Positions 49,686 to 58,869 of a stretch of 64,000 nucleotides of DNA are shown one piece after another; position 1 is the first letter of the stretch, and the number at the start of each line of letters is the position of its first letter. A program made the position numbers and the translations under genes. The notes under the pieces are model-generated. The model was given only the letters and a program-made list of their open reading frames with translations. It had not been told where the DNA came from and ran no database searches. Source of the DNA: WHTX01 sp038255145 (GTDB taxonomy: Bacteria; Actinomycetota; Acidimicrobiia; Acidimicrobiales; CAIXPF01); the NCBI GenBank assembly GCA_038255145.1, contig JBBSLP010000024.1, forward strand, positions 1 to 64,000. Direction: 5' to 3'.

Positions 49686-49711
49686 GTTACCAGCGGGTTT
49701 CGCCCCGTTTC
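49686..49711 (-). promoter_or_regulatory. GlnR-like boxes upstream of the second amt
   Basis: On the minus strand GAAAC-n5-GAAAC-n6-GTAAC. The GAAAC-n6-GTAAC pair has the spacing of GlnR a/b sites, 80-95 bp before the ATG. Confidence 0.55.
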
Positions 49712-49770
49712 CCGGCCATGACCTGGGAGTGAAGCGCCCGTCAACGCGATGCTGGTCATGACCACGATGC

Positions 49771-51201
49771 GTGAGGTCACGTCCCCGGCGATTGGGCCGG
49801 GTGGGGCGGCGGGTAGCCCGCCAACCCTTGGACCACTACCTGCTCCTCCTGGCCGTGCTCGGCGTCGCCATCGTCGGGGGGGCGCTGCTGCGACGGGTGC
49901 TCAGCCCCATGCCCCTGTCGCTGCCCATCGTCTACCTGGCCGTGGGCATCCTGCTGTTCTCCCTGCCCATCAGCCTGGAAGGCCCCCGCCCCGGCGCCGA
50001 CGACGAGGCGGCCGAGCGCCTGACCGAGTTCGTGGTGATCGTGTCGCTGATGGGCGCCGGGCTCAAGCTCAACCGGCGCATCGGGTGGCGCTCGTGGGGG
50101 TCCACGTGGCGCCTGCTCGGCATCACCATGCCCCTGACCATCGCCGGCGTGGTGCTGCTGGCCGCCGGGCCCCTGGGGCTGGCGGCGGCGAGCGCCATCC
50201 TGCTCGGCGCGGTCCTGGCGCCCACCGACCCGGTCCTGGCCTCCGAGGTACAGGTGGAGAAGCCGGTGCCGAACGAAGAGGAGGATGCGGACGACGAGGT
50301 CCGCTTCGCCCTCACCTCCGAGGCCGGGTTGAACGACGCGCTGGCCTTCCCCTTCACCAACCTGGCCATCGCCCTGGCCGCCGGTGGCACCTGGTTCTGG
50401 GGCTGGGTGGCCGAGGACGTGGTGCTCAAGTTGGCCGTGGGCGGGTTGTCAGGCTGGCTCTGTGGTCGGGCCGTGGCCTGGCTGGCCTTCCGCCTCCGCT
50501 CCAAGAGCTCCCTGGCCCACACCAGCGAGGGGTTCGTGGCCATCGGCGCCACCCTGGCCGTGTACGGGATCACCGAGCTGGTGCACGGCTACGGCTTCCT
50601 GGCCGTGTTCATCGCCGCGGTCACCATGCGCAACGCCGAGCGGGGCCACGAGTACCACGAGGTGCTCCACGGCTTCGCCGAATCCACCGAGCAGCTGGCC
50701 AGCATCGTGTTCCTCCTGCTCCTGGGCGGGGCCGTTGTCGACGGCGGCCTCTCGGACATGACCCTCACCGGGGCGCTGGTGGCCGTGGCCATCGTCTTCC
50801 TCGTGCGCCCGCTGGCCGGATGGATCGGCCTGCTGGGCTCGTCCGCCGACAAAGGCGAACGGCTGGCCATCGCCTTCTTCGGCATCCGCGGCATGGGGTC
50901 GATCTACTACCTGGCCCACGCCGCCACCGAGGAACGCTTCCCGGCCGCCGGCCAGGTGTGGGCGGTGGCGCTGCTGGTGATCGTCATCTCCCTCGTCGTG
51001 CACGGGACGACGGCGACTGCGGCGTTGAGCTGGCTGGAGCGCCGCCGGCAGACCGGGCCCTGGGAGCCGGCTGCGAGCGGACCCCAGCGGGCCCCGGCCG
51101 ACGACGCTGAGCGCGAGCCCGGCGTGGTCGGTCGGCTGGTCAGGGGTCGGCTGGCGACGGGTCAGGCGTCGAGGTCGACGCCCGGCTCCAACAACCGGTA
51201 G
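49771..51201 (+). CDS. NhaP-type (CPA1) sodium/proton antiporter
   Basis: This 476-aa transporter has about 12 TM helices and the CPA1 motifs LLGAVLAPTDPVLASEVQV, then FALTSEAGLNDALAFPFTN, the acidic ion-binding pair, and FFGIRGMGSIYYLAHA near the C-terminus. It exchanges Na+ or K+ for H+ for pH and salt homeostasis, matching the nearby Mrp operon. The start is GTG. A polar C-tail of about 50 residues ends by overlapping the response regulator gene (40 bp, convergent). Confidence 0.92.
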   Translation: MRSRPRRLGRVGRRVARQPLDHYLLLLAVLGVAIVGGALLRRVLSPMPLSLPIVYLAVGILLFSLPISLEGPRPGADDEAAERLTEFVVIVSLMGAGLKLNRRIGWRSWGSTWRLLGITMPLTIAGVVLLAAGPLGLAAASAILLGAVLAPTDPVLASEVQVEKPVPNEEEDADDEVRFALTSEAGLNDALAFPFTNLAIALAAGGTWFWGWVAEDVVLKLAVGGLSGWLCGRAVAWLAFRLRSKSSLAHTSEGFVAIGATLAVYGITELVHGYGFLAVFIAAVTMRNAERGHEYHEVLHGFAESTEQLASIVFLLLLGGAVVDGGLSDMTLTGALVAVAIVFLVRPLAGWIGLLGSSADKGERLAIAFFGIRGMGSIYYLAHAATEERFPAAGQVWAVALLVIVISLVVHGTTATAALSWLERRRQTGPWEPAASGPQRAPADDAEREPGVVGRLVRGRLATGQASRSTPGSNNR

Positions 51202-51911
51202 CCGACGCCGGGCTCGGTGACCAGGCGCGGGCGGGCCGGTCCCCCGCCGAGCTTGCCCCGCAGCTGGTTCACGTGCACCCGCAGGGACTGGGTCGTCCCC
51301 GGGCGCCCCTGCCACACGTGGGACAGCAGCACGCCGTGGGTGAGCACCCGACCGCGGTTGCGGGCCAGCAGCGTGAGCAGCCGGAACTCCTTGGGGGTCA
51401 TCTCGACCTCCACCCCACCGATGGACACCTGGTGGGCGGCGACGTCGATGAACAGGTCGCCCACCCGCACGGTGACCGGGTCGACGACGGCCTCGATGGT
51501 CTGGCGGTGGCGGAGCCCGACCCGGATCCGGGCCAGCAGCTCGCCGGTCGAGAACGGCTTGGTGACGTAGTCGTCGGCACCGGCATCGAGGGCAGCGATC
51601 TTGCGGTCCTGCAGCCCATCGGCGGTGACGACCACGATGGGGTTGCGGTACCACGACCGCAGCGATGCGCACAGCCGGATGCCGTCGACATCGGGCAGTC
51701 CCAGGTCCAAGATGATGAGATCGGGCTCGACCACGGCGGCCTGTTCGGCCGCGGCCTGTCCCGTCTTGGCCACGGTGACCCCGTAACCCCGGGCCTCGAG
51801 CGCTATGGAGAGCACCCGCACCAGGGCGGGCTCGTCGTCGACCACCAGGATGGAAGCCTCACGCCCGGGGGAAGGTGGCGGTGAAGCGGGCGCCTCGGCC
51901 GGCTGCGTCAC
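51162..51911 (-). CDS. KdpE-like response regulator
   Basis: This 249-aa OmpR/PhoB-family regulator has a receiver domain (ILVVDDEPALVRVL, phosphoacceptor Asp in LIILDLGLPDVDG, Lys in VTKPFS) and a winged helix (MTPKEFRLLTLLARNRGRVL, RVHVNQLRGKLGGG, PGVGYRLLEP). The nearest in-frame start is the GTG at 51911 inside the end of the kinase gene (53-bp overlap), giving a 20-residue Pro/Ala leader. It is adjacent to the NhaP antiporter and may control ion transport, by analogy with KdpE. Confidence 0.9.
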   Translation of the reverse strand: MTQPAEAPASPPPSPGREASILVVDDEPALVRVLSIALEARGYGVTVAKTGQAAAEQAAVVEPDLIILDLGLPDVDGIRLCASLRSWYRNPIVVVTADGLQDRKIAALDAGADDYVTKPFSTGELLARIRVGLRHRQTIEAVVDPVTVRVGDLFIDVAAHQVSIGGVEVEMTPKEFRLLTLLARNRGRVLTHGVLLSHVWQGRPGTTQSLRVHVNQLRGKLGGGPARPRLVTEPGVGYRLLEPGVDLDA

Positions 51912-52869
51912 TGAAGGCGATGGTACCCCCGTGCGCCTCGACGACGGCCTTGCAGATGGCCAGGCCGATCCCGCTCGACCCGGCCAACGCGCCCGAGCTG
52001 AACGGCTCGAAGAGGTGGCCACGGACCAGGGCGTCCACCCCTCGCCCGGCATCCACCACCGCCAGCGCCACCCCGCCACCGACGGCGCGGGCCTCGAGGC
52101 GCACCGGGGCCCCCGGCGGGCTGTGGCGCACCGCGTTCTCCAGCAGGTTGACCACCACCTGCTCCACCAGAGCATGGTCGGCGTCGATGAGGGGAAGCCC
52201 GACAGGGACGTCGACCTCGAGGCGGTGCTCGCCCCACAGTCGCTCGAGCCGGCGGGCCGAGACGTCGACCAGCTCGCGCACGTCGACGGCCTGCCGCTGG
52301 GGTCGCAGGAACCCGGCTTCGATGCGGCCCAGGCTGAGCAGGTTGGCCACCAGGCGGTCGAGGCGGTCGGCCTCGTCGATCACGATGTCGAGCAGCTCGG
52401 CCCGCACGGCGGGGTCGCTGACCTCGTCACCCCGCAGGTCGAGCGACGCCGCCTTGATGGCGGCCAACGGGGTACGCAGGTCGTGGGAGACCGAACGCAG
52501 CAGGCCGACGCGCTGGCGGTCCACGTCGTGCAGCAACTCGATGCGGCCCGCAACCAGGGTGCCCACCGACACGGCGACGATGAGGAACACCGCCAGCGCC
52601 AACAGGTCCTCGCGCACGCCGACCCGGATGGAGCCCACCGGGGGGATGATGAGGCTGAAGGCCAGGGTGGTGGCCACGCACACCGCGTACGCGGCCCGAC
52701 GCCCGCCGACCAGCGCGGTGACGACGATGGGCACCACCAGGACCAGGGCCGGGGTGGCCCCCGTCCGGTGGTCGCTCAGCGGGCCCAAGACCACGGCCAG
52801 CAAGCCGACGATCGCGCAACCCGCCACCGCGGCCGTGACGGGGCGCAAGCGGCGCCGTGGCGAGGACAT
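51859..52869 (-). CDS. KdpD-like histidine kinase (short form)
   Basis: This 336-aa kinase has a DUF4118 membrane region with four helices (AGCAIVGLLAVVLGPL to LAVFLIVAVSVGTLVAG), a HisKA box (RSVSHDLRTPLAAIKA, phospho-His), an N-box NLLENAVRHSPPG and G-boxes VDAGRGVDA and SSGIGLAICKAVVEAHGG. The N-terminal KdpD and Usp domains are missing, so sensing must rely on the membrane part. It is coupled to the response regulator by gene overlap. No kdpABC genes are in the window. Confidence 0.9.
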   Translation of the reverse strand: MSSPRRRLRPVTAAVAGCAIVGLLAVVLGPLSDHRTGATPALVLVVPIVVTALVGGRRAAYAVCVATTLAFSLIIPPVGSIRVGVREDLLALAVFLIVAVSVGTLVAGRIELLHDVDRQRVGLLRSVSHDLRTPLAAIKAASLDLRGDEVSDPAVRAELLDIVIDEADRLDRLVANLLSLGRIEAGFLRPQRQAVDVRELVDVSARRLERLWGEHRLEVDVPVGLPLIDADHALVEQVVVNLLENAVRHSPPGAPVRLEARAVGGGVALAVVDAGRGVDALVRGHLFEPFSSGALAGSSGIGLAICKAVVEAHGGTIAFSDAAGRGARFTATFPRA

Positions 52870-53129
52870 GATCCCATCATGGCCCGGTGGCCCCACAGGC
52901 CCCCGGCCGGTGCACGCCAACGCTCACGACGCTGACCAGGTCGGCGTCGAGCGCCCGCCCGGGGGCACGCGACCTCCCGCTCCCGGCCCCCGGGGCGCAG
53001 CGGCGCCCTCAGGAGGCGCTGAGGAGCTCCCGCATGGGGCCGGAGGGCACGTCGAGCACCCACCCCGTCGCACGCACGGTGCGTAGGCGCAGACCCAGCT
53101 GGCCGAGGTGCCGCCGATAGCTCCGGACG

Positions 53130-53724
53130 AGGCTCGAGCAGTCGGAAGCCGACGCCGGCTTCGGTCGAGATGTGCGGTCGTCGGGGTCCCTCTCCCAGCT
53201 TGCGCCGCAACTGGTTGACGTCGACGCGCTGCGTCGCGGTCGTGCCCTTCGACCGCCCGCCGTCCCACACCCACGACAGCAGGACGCCGTGCGTCATCAC
53301 CGACCGCGGTTGCGGGCCAGACGAGCAACAGGGTGAACTCCCTGCGGGTCATCGACAACCCCCGACCGACCACGACGGCAACGTGGCCGTTGGCGTCGAT
53401 GACCAGGGCGGCGACCTTGCGATCCTCCAGCCCGTCGGCCGAGAGCACGTGGATGGGGTTACGGAACCACGTGCGCAGCGACCCGCACACGACCAGGCCC
53501 TCCACATCGGGCAGGCCCAGATCGAGGATGACCAGGTCGTGCTCGTGCTCGGAGGCTGCCTCCAGTGCGCTGCGGTCCGTCTCCGCCGCGCACGCGATAG
53601 CCCTGCGGGGACACGCGATGGACAGCACCCGCAGCCGCGCCGGCTCGTCGTCGACCAGGAGGACCGACGCGTCAGCGCCGACGGAACCGGACGGTGTACC
53701 GGCTACCGGGCTCGTTGGCCTCAC
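53130..53724 (-). pseudogene. Decayed copy of the KdpE-like regulator
   Basis: From GTG 53724 the frame reads VLLVDDEPARLRVLSIA, DLVILDLGLPDVEGLVV and RNPIHVLSADGLEDRKVAAL, close to the intact gene. About 50 residues including the Lys of the KPF motif are missing, and it jumps to SMTRREFTLLLV. A frameshift follows; the winged helix (THGVLLSWVWDGGRSKGTTA, RVDVNQLRRKLGEGPRRPHI, AGVGFRLLEP) continues in another frame until about 53130. No functional regulator can be made. Confidence 0.8.
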
Positions 53725-53806
53725 TCACCGCGATGGTACCGGCATGGGCCTGAACGATCGCCTTGCAGATGGCCGGCCCGATGCCGCTCGTACCGCTGGC
53801 TTTCCA
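53672..53806 (-). pseudogene. Remnant of the matching KdpD-like kinase
   Basis: The minus frame reads SGTSGIGPAICKAIVQAHAG then TIAVSEANEPGSRYTVRFRRR and stop. This is the G-box and C-terminus of the intact kinase (SSGIGLAICKAVVEAHGG). Everything upstream is gone. The overlap with the decayed regulator start is the same as in the intact pair. Confidence 0.8.
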
Positions 53807-53862
53807 CATCGTCCAGCACTCTGCACGGCACCGTGGTGGCTCCGTTGACGTGCCCGGACGCG

Positions 53863-53897
53863 CCGATGGGGCGCTCGGCTGGGTGGCGCCCCATCGG
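53863..53897 (-). terminator. Terminator after the second acyl-CoA dehydrogenase
   Basis: A 12-bp perfect stem CCGATGGGGCGC / GCGCCCCATCGG with an 11-nt loop, about 50 bp past the stop. Confidence 0.75.
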
Positions 53898-53947
53898 AGT
53901 TCAGATCGGTGTGCTGGGTGGGTCCGCCGTGAAGCCGCGCAGGGCCC

Positions 53948-55234
53948 TCAGCTGCGGGAAGACGCCCAGGGACCCTCGTCCATGCGGGGTTCGCGGGGCA
54001 GCCCGAGCACCCGGTCACCGACGATGTTCTTCTGGATCTCCGACGTGCCCGCGTAGATGGTGCCCGGTCGGGCCCCCAGGAACGTCGACACCCAGCCCCG
54101 GGTGGAGAACGGCGAGCCGGGAGCGTCGGTGGAGATGCCGAAGGCGGCCTCGCGACCGGAGGGGGTCAGGGCCTCCGTGCCGATGATGTCCACGGCCAGC
54201 TCGGTCACCCGGTTGTGGTACTCGGACCAGATGAGCTTGTGGATCGAGCTCTCGGGACCGGGGTTGTGGCCCCGTAGGGACCCGGTGAGCGTGCGCAGGC
54301 CGAGGAAGCGCAGGATCTCGACCTGGGTGTGGGCCCAGGCCAGGCGCTGGCGGATGGTGGGGTCCTCGAGCCGGCCCCGATCGCGGGCCACCGCGGTCAG
54401 GCGGTCGAGCTCGTCACGGAAGCGGATGGCGTCGGTGGTGGCGCCGTCACCGCGCTCGAAGCCCAGCAGGGTGTTGGCCACGGCCCAGCCGTTGCCCACC
54501 CCGCCGATCACGTTCTCCTTGGCCGTGCGGGCGTCGGAGAAGAAGACCTCGTTGAAGTCGTGGCGGCGGTTGATGTTGATGATGGGCCGCACCTCGACGC
54601 CGGGCTGGTCCATGGGCACGATCAGGAAGCTGATGCCCTTGTGCTTGGGCAAGTCGGGATCGGTCCTGGTCAGCACGAAGATCCAGTTGGCGTTGTGGGC
54701 GCCCGACGTCCAGATCTTCTGGCCGTTGATGACCCACTCGTCGCCGTCGAGGACGCCGCGGGTGCCCAGGTTGGCCAGGTCGGAGCCCGAGTTGGGCTCG
54801 GAGTAGCCCTGGCACCACACGTCCTCGCCCGACAGCACCCGGGGCAGGTAGTGGCGCTTCTGCTCCTCGGTGCCCATGGCCAGCACGGTGTGGCCGAACA
54901 TGGTGATGGAGAAGCCGTCGTTGTCGTTGCCCATGGGCACGCCGGCCCGGGTGAACTCCTCGGACAGCACGGTGCGCTCGATCAGGGACAGGCCGGGACC
55001 GCCGTACTCCTTGGGCCAGGACACGGCCAGCAGGCCGTTCTCGTAGAGGGTGCGCCGCCAGTCGTCGGTGAACCGCTCGCGCTCCTCGTCGCCCAGGGCG
55101 CCGATGCCCTCCCAGTCGCGCGGGAGGTGCTCGGCCAGGAAGGCCTGGACCTTCTCCCGGTAGGCGTCGGCCTCGCCGAGTAGCGGATGTCCATTCGAGC
55201 TTGCCCCCAAGACGATCGCCGGTTGGTGTGCCAT
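53948..55234 (-). CDS. Acyl-CoA dehydrogenase (FadE-type)
   Basis: This 428-aa flavoenzyme has WCQGYSEPNSGSDLANLGTRG, WVINGQKIWTSGAHNANWIF, FNEVFFSDARTAKENVIGG and, at the end, GTIYAGTSEIQKNIVGDRVLGLP. The segments match actinobacterial FadE proteins often involved in sterol or branched acyl-CoA oxidation, commonly working as heterodimers; no partner gene adjoins it. ATG 55234 was taken; the frame continues upstream through the mrpG region in meaningless sequence. Confidence 0.93.
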   Translation of the reverse strand: MAHQPAIVLGASSNGHPLLGEADAYREKVQAFLAEHLPRDWEGIGALGDEERERFTDDWRRTLYENGLLAVSWPKEYGGPGLSLIERTVLSEEFTRAGVPMGNDNDGFSITMFGHTVLAMGTEEQKRHYLPRVLSGEDVWCQGYSEPNSGSDLANLGTRGVLDGDEWVINGQKIWTSGAHNANWIFVLTRTDPDLPKHKGISFLIVPMDQPGVEVRPIININRRHDFNEVFFSDARTAKENVIGGVGNGWAVANTLLGFERGDGATTDAIRFRDELDRLTAVARDRGRLEDPTIRQRLAWAHTQVEILRFLGLRTLTGSLRGHNPGPESSIHKLIWSEYHNRVTELAVDIIGTEALTPSGREAAFGISTDAPGSPFSTRGWVSTFLGARPGTIYAGTSEIQKNIVGDRVLGLPREPRMDEGPWASSRS

Positions 55235-55280
55235 CCATGATGGCCCACCGCGACCCGGGTAGCCGAACCTGCGGTCCGCC

Positions 55281-55655
55281 TCAGTCGGGCACCGGGTCGT
55301 GGCCCGGTTGGCCGTCGCCGCCGTGCTGCTCACCGAGGTGGTCGGCCAGCTCGTCGACGGCATCGATCTCGTTGGGGATGCCCTGGGCCAGGTAGGTGGC
55401 CCGGCTGATCAGGTTGGCGGCGACCGGCGAGGTCAGCAGCTGCAGGGCGGCGGCCAGCAGCAGCGAGGTGATGTCGTTGGGGTGGCGCAGGGTCACCGCC
55501 GCGCCGAACAGGACCAACAGCACGCCCAGGGTCGAGGCCTTGGTCCCCGCGTGCATGCGCGACAGCACGTCGTCGAAGCGCAGCACACCCACCCCGGCCA
55601 GCAGGGTGAACAACGCCCCCACCAGCACGAGGGCCGAGCCGATGGTGCCCGTCAC
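55281..55655 (-). CDS. mrpG: Na+/H+ antiporter subunit MrpG
   Basis: This 124-aa last subunit of the Mrp complex has three TM helices and the motif VLRFDDVLSRMHAGTKASTLG. A short acidic C-tail ends HGGDGQPGHDPVPD. GTG 55655 overlaps the mrpF stop (GTGA). It completes the seven-gene order A-B-C-D-E-F-G, all coupled by 4-bp overlaps. Confidence 0.93.
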   Translation of the reverse strand: MTGTIGSALVLVGALFTLLAGVGVLRFDDVLSRMHAGTKASTLGVLLVLFGAAVTLRHPNDITSLLLAAALQLLTSPVAANLISRATYLAQGIPNEIDAVDELADHLGEQHGGDGQPGHDPVPD

Positions 55656-55903
55656 CGGCCCCGCCCCTCGATGAAGCGGGCCACCATGGCCGTGCCGATG
55701 AAGCTGACCAGGGCCAGGACCACGAGCACGTTCAGGAAGGCGCCGGCCCCCGTCTCCGCGGCCCGGGCGGCCAACGAGGCCATGCCCACCACCAGCAGCC
55801 CGTTGGTGGCCACGACACGGTCGGCCAGTGACGGTCCCCGCAGCAGCCGGAAGCCGAAGCACGCCGCGGCCAGGGTGAGCACCACGTAGGCGGCGCCGAT
55901 CAC
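55652..55903 (-). CDS. mrpF: Na+/H+ antiporter subunit MrpF
   Basis: This 83-aa protein has three TM helices: GAAYVVLTLAAACFGFRLLRG, then SLADRVVATNGLLVVGMASL, and ALVSFIGTAMVARFIEGRG. The length is normal. GTG 55903 overlaps the mrpE stop, and its own stop overlaps mrpG. Confidence 0.92.
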   Translation of the reverse strand: MIGAAYVVLTLAAACFGFRLLRGPSLADRVVATNGLLVVGMASLAARAAETGAGAFLNVLVVLALVSFIGTAMVARFIEGRGR

Positions 55904-56435
55904 GGCTGGTCCCCTGCTCGCTCGCCCACCCGCCCGCCGGGCGCCGGCGAGGCCACGGCCCGGGCCGAGCCGAACGCCCGGACAACCAACTCCTCGAGGC
56001 GGGCCACCTGGTCACGGACCTGCTGCACGTCGTGGAGCAGGAGCACGTGCACGTAGAGGGTGGGCGGATCATCGTGGACGTCGACCGGCATGGTGCCCGG
56101 GCTCAGGGCGATCAGGTTGACGACAACCGTGACCAACCCGTCGGTATCCACGCGTAGGGGGCAGGCCACGATGCCCGTGCGGATCCGCGACCGGGGGCTG
56201 ACCACCTCTCGGGCCACCAGCAGGGTCGAGGTGACGAGCTTGTAGGCGAAGTAGGCCGCCAGGTGGGCCAGGGCCAGCGGGCGCGCCACGTGGCGTCCAC
56301 CACTCGGGGCCGCCGGGAACACGACCAACAGAACAGCGGCCACGACCACGCCGCTCACCAGGTTGGCCACGCTGACATCACCCCACAGCAGCAGCCACAG
56401 GACGACCAACCAGGCGCCGATGCCCACCCGGCGCC

Positions 56436-56439
<4 letters not shown>
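55900..56439 (-). CDS. mrpE: Na+/H+ antiporter subunit MrpE
   Basis: This 179-aa protein has N-terminal TM helices (GAWLVVLWLLLWGDVSVANL, VSGVVVAAVLLVVFP) and the MrpE core AYKLVTSTLLVAREVVSPRS-like segment. The cytoplasmic domain has LVTVVVNLIALSPGTMPVDV and LYVHVLLLHDVQQVRDQV. The start is GTG, overlapping mrpD's stop by 4 bp. A polar C-tail extends past the usual end. Confidence 0.92.
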
Positions 56440-57925
<1,486 letters not shown>

Positions 57926-57929
<4 letters not shown>

Positions 57930-58393
57930 GCCCGCTGTCCGGTCTGGGCGTCGCCGACCTCGGTAGGAGCCGGCGCGTGGTCATGGAGGTCGACGTCGGG
58001 ACGGTCCTCGTCGGCGACCTCCTCGTCGGAGACCTCCTTGTCCCGGTAGCCACCGGCGGCCACCGCCCTGTCGGCCACGTCGTCCTGGACCTCGTCGTCG
58101 CCGGCCAGCTGCCAGCTGCGGTAGGCCAGGGCCAACAGCAGGGCGGTCACACCGAAGCTGATGACGATGGCGGTGAGGGCCAGGGCCTGGGGCAGGGGGT
58201 CGCTGAAGGTGGACGGATCCCCCGTGCCGATGATGGGGGCCCGACCCCGGCGGCCCGACACCATCATCAGCACGTTGCCCCCGTGGCTGAGCAGGGCCAG
58301 GCCGATGATGATGCGCGACAGCTTCCGCTGGAGGATGAGGTAGGTGCCGACGCCGAAGAGGATCGCGGCGGTGGCGGCCAGGGTCGTGCTCAC
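57926..58393 (-). CDS. mrpC: Na+/H+ antiporter subunit MrpC
   Basis: This 155-aa protein has three TM helices homologous to NuoK: LAATAAILFGVGTYLILQRK, IIIGLALLSHGGNVLMMVSG and QALALTAIVISFGVTALLLA. A highly acidic C-terminal tail of about 55 residues (DEVQDDVADRAVAAGG, VSDEEVADEDRPDVD) is longer than in typical MrpC. GTG 58393 overlaps the mrpB stop. Confidence 0.93.
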
Positions 58394-58869
58394 GGCTCCA
58401 CCCCGTGCTCCTCGACGTTGGCGATGACCACCCCGGGAGGGGCGTCGTCCTCGGGCTCGTCGCCGAAGGCCTCGAACACCATGAGCACCAGGCCCACGAC
58501 CACCAGGTAGACGCCGATGTCGAAGGGCAGGGCCGCCGTGGCCTTGACCGAGCCGATCACGGGCAACGACACGCTCAGGTAGCCCGAATCGAGCACGGGG
58601 GCGCCCACCAGCAGCGGTGCGCCGGCCGTGCACCCCGCCGTGAACAGCCCGGCGCCGAGGATGGTCCAGGGCTGGAACCGCGACAGGCTGCGCACCTCGT
58701 CGATGCCCCCGGCCAGGTAGCGCAGGGCCACCGCCGCTCCGGCCACCAGGCCGCCGACGAAGCCGCCGCCGGGCTGGTTGTGGCCGGCGAAGAGCAGGTA
58801 GATGGAGCCGACGAGCACAGCGTGGAAGATGGCCCGCACCGAGAGCTCGAGGATGGCCTGGGGCCTCAT
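58390..58869 (-). CDS. mrpB: Na+/H+ antiporter subunit MrpB
   Basis: This 159-aa protein has four TM helices and the MrpB motif LFAGHNQPGGGFVGGLVAGAAV (about residue 28), with SLPVIGSVKATAALPFDIGVY. A cytoplasmic acidic tail follows. ATG 58869 overlaps the mrpA stop by 4 bp (ATGA). Confidence 0.93.
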   Translation of the reverse strand: MRPQAILELSVRAIFHAVLVGSIYLLFAGHNQPGGGFVGGLVAGAAVALRYLAGGIDEVRSLSRFQPWTILGAGLFTAGCTAGAPLLVGAPVLDSGYLSVSLPVIGSVKATAALPFDIGVYLVVVGLVLMVFEAFGDEPEDDAPPGVVIANVEEHGVEP

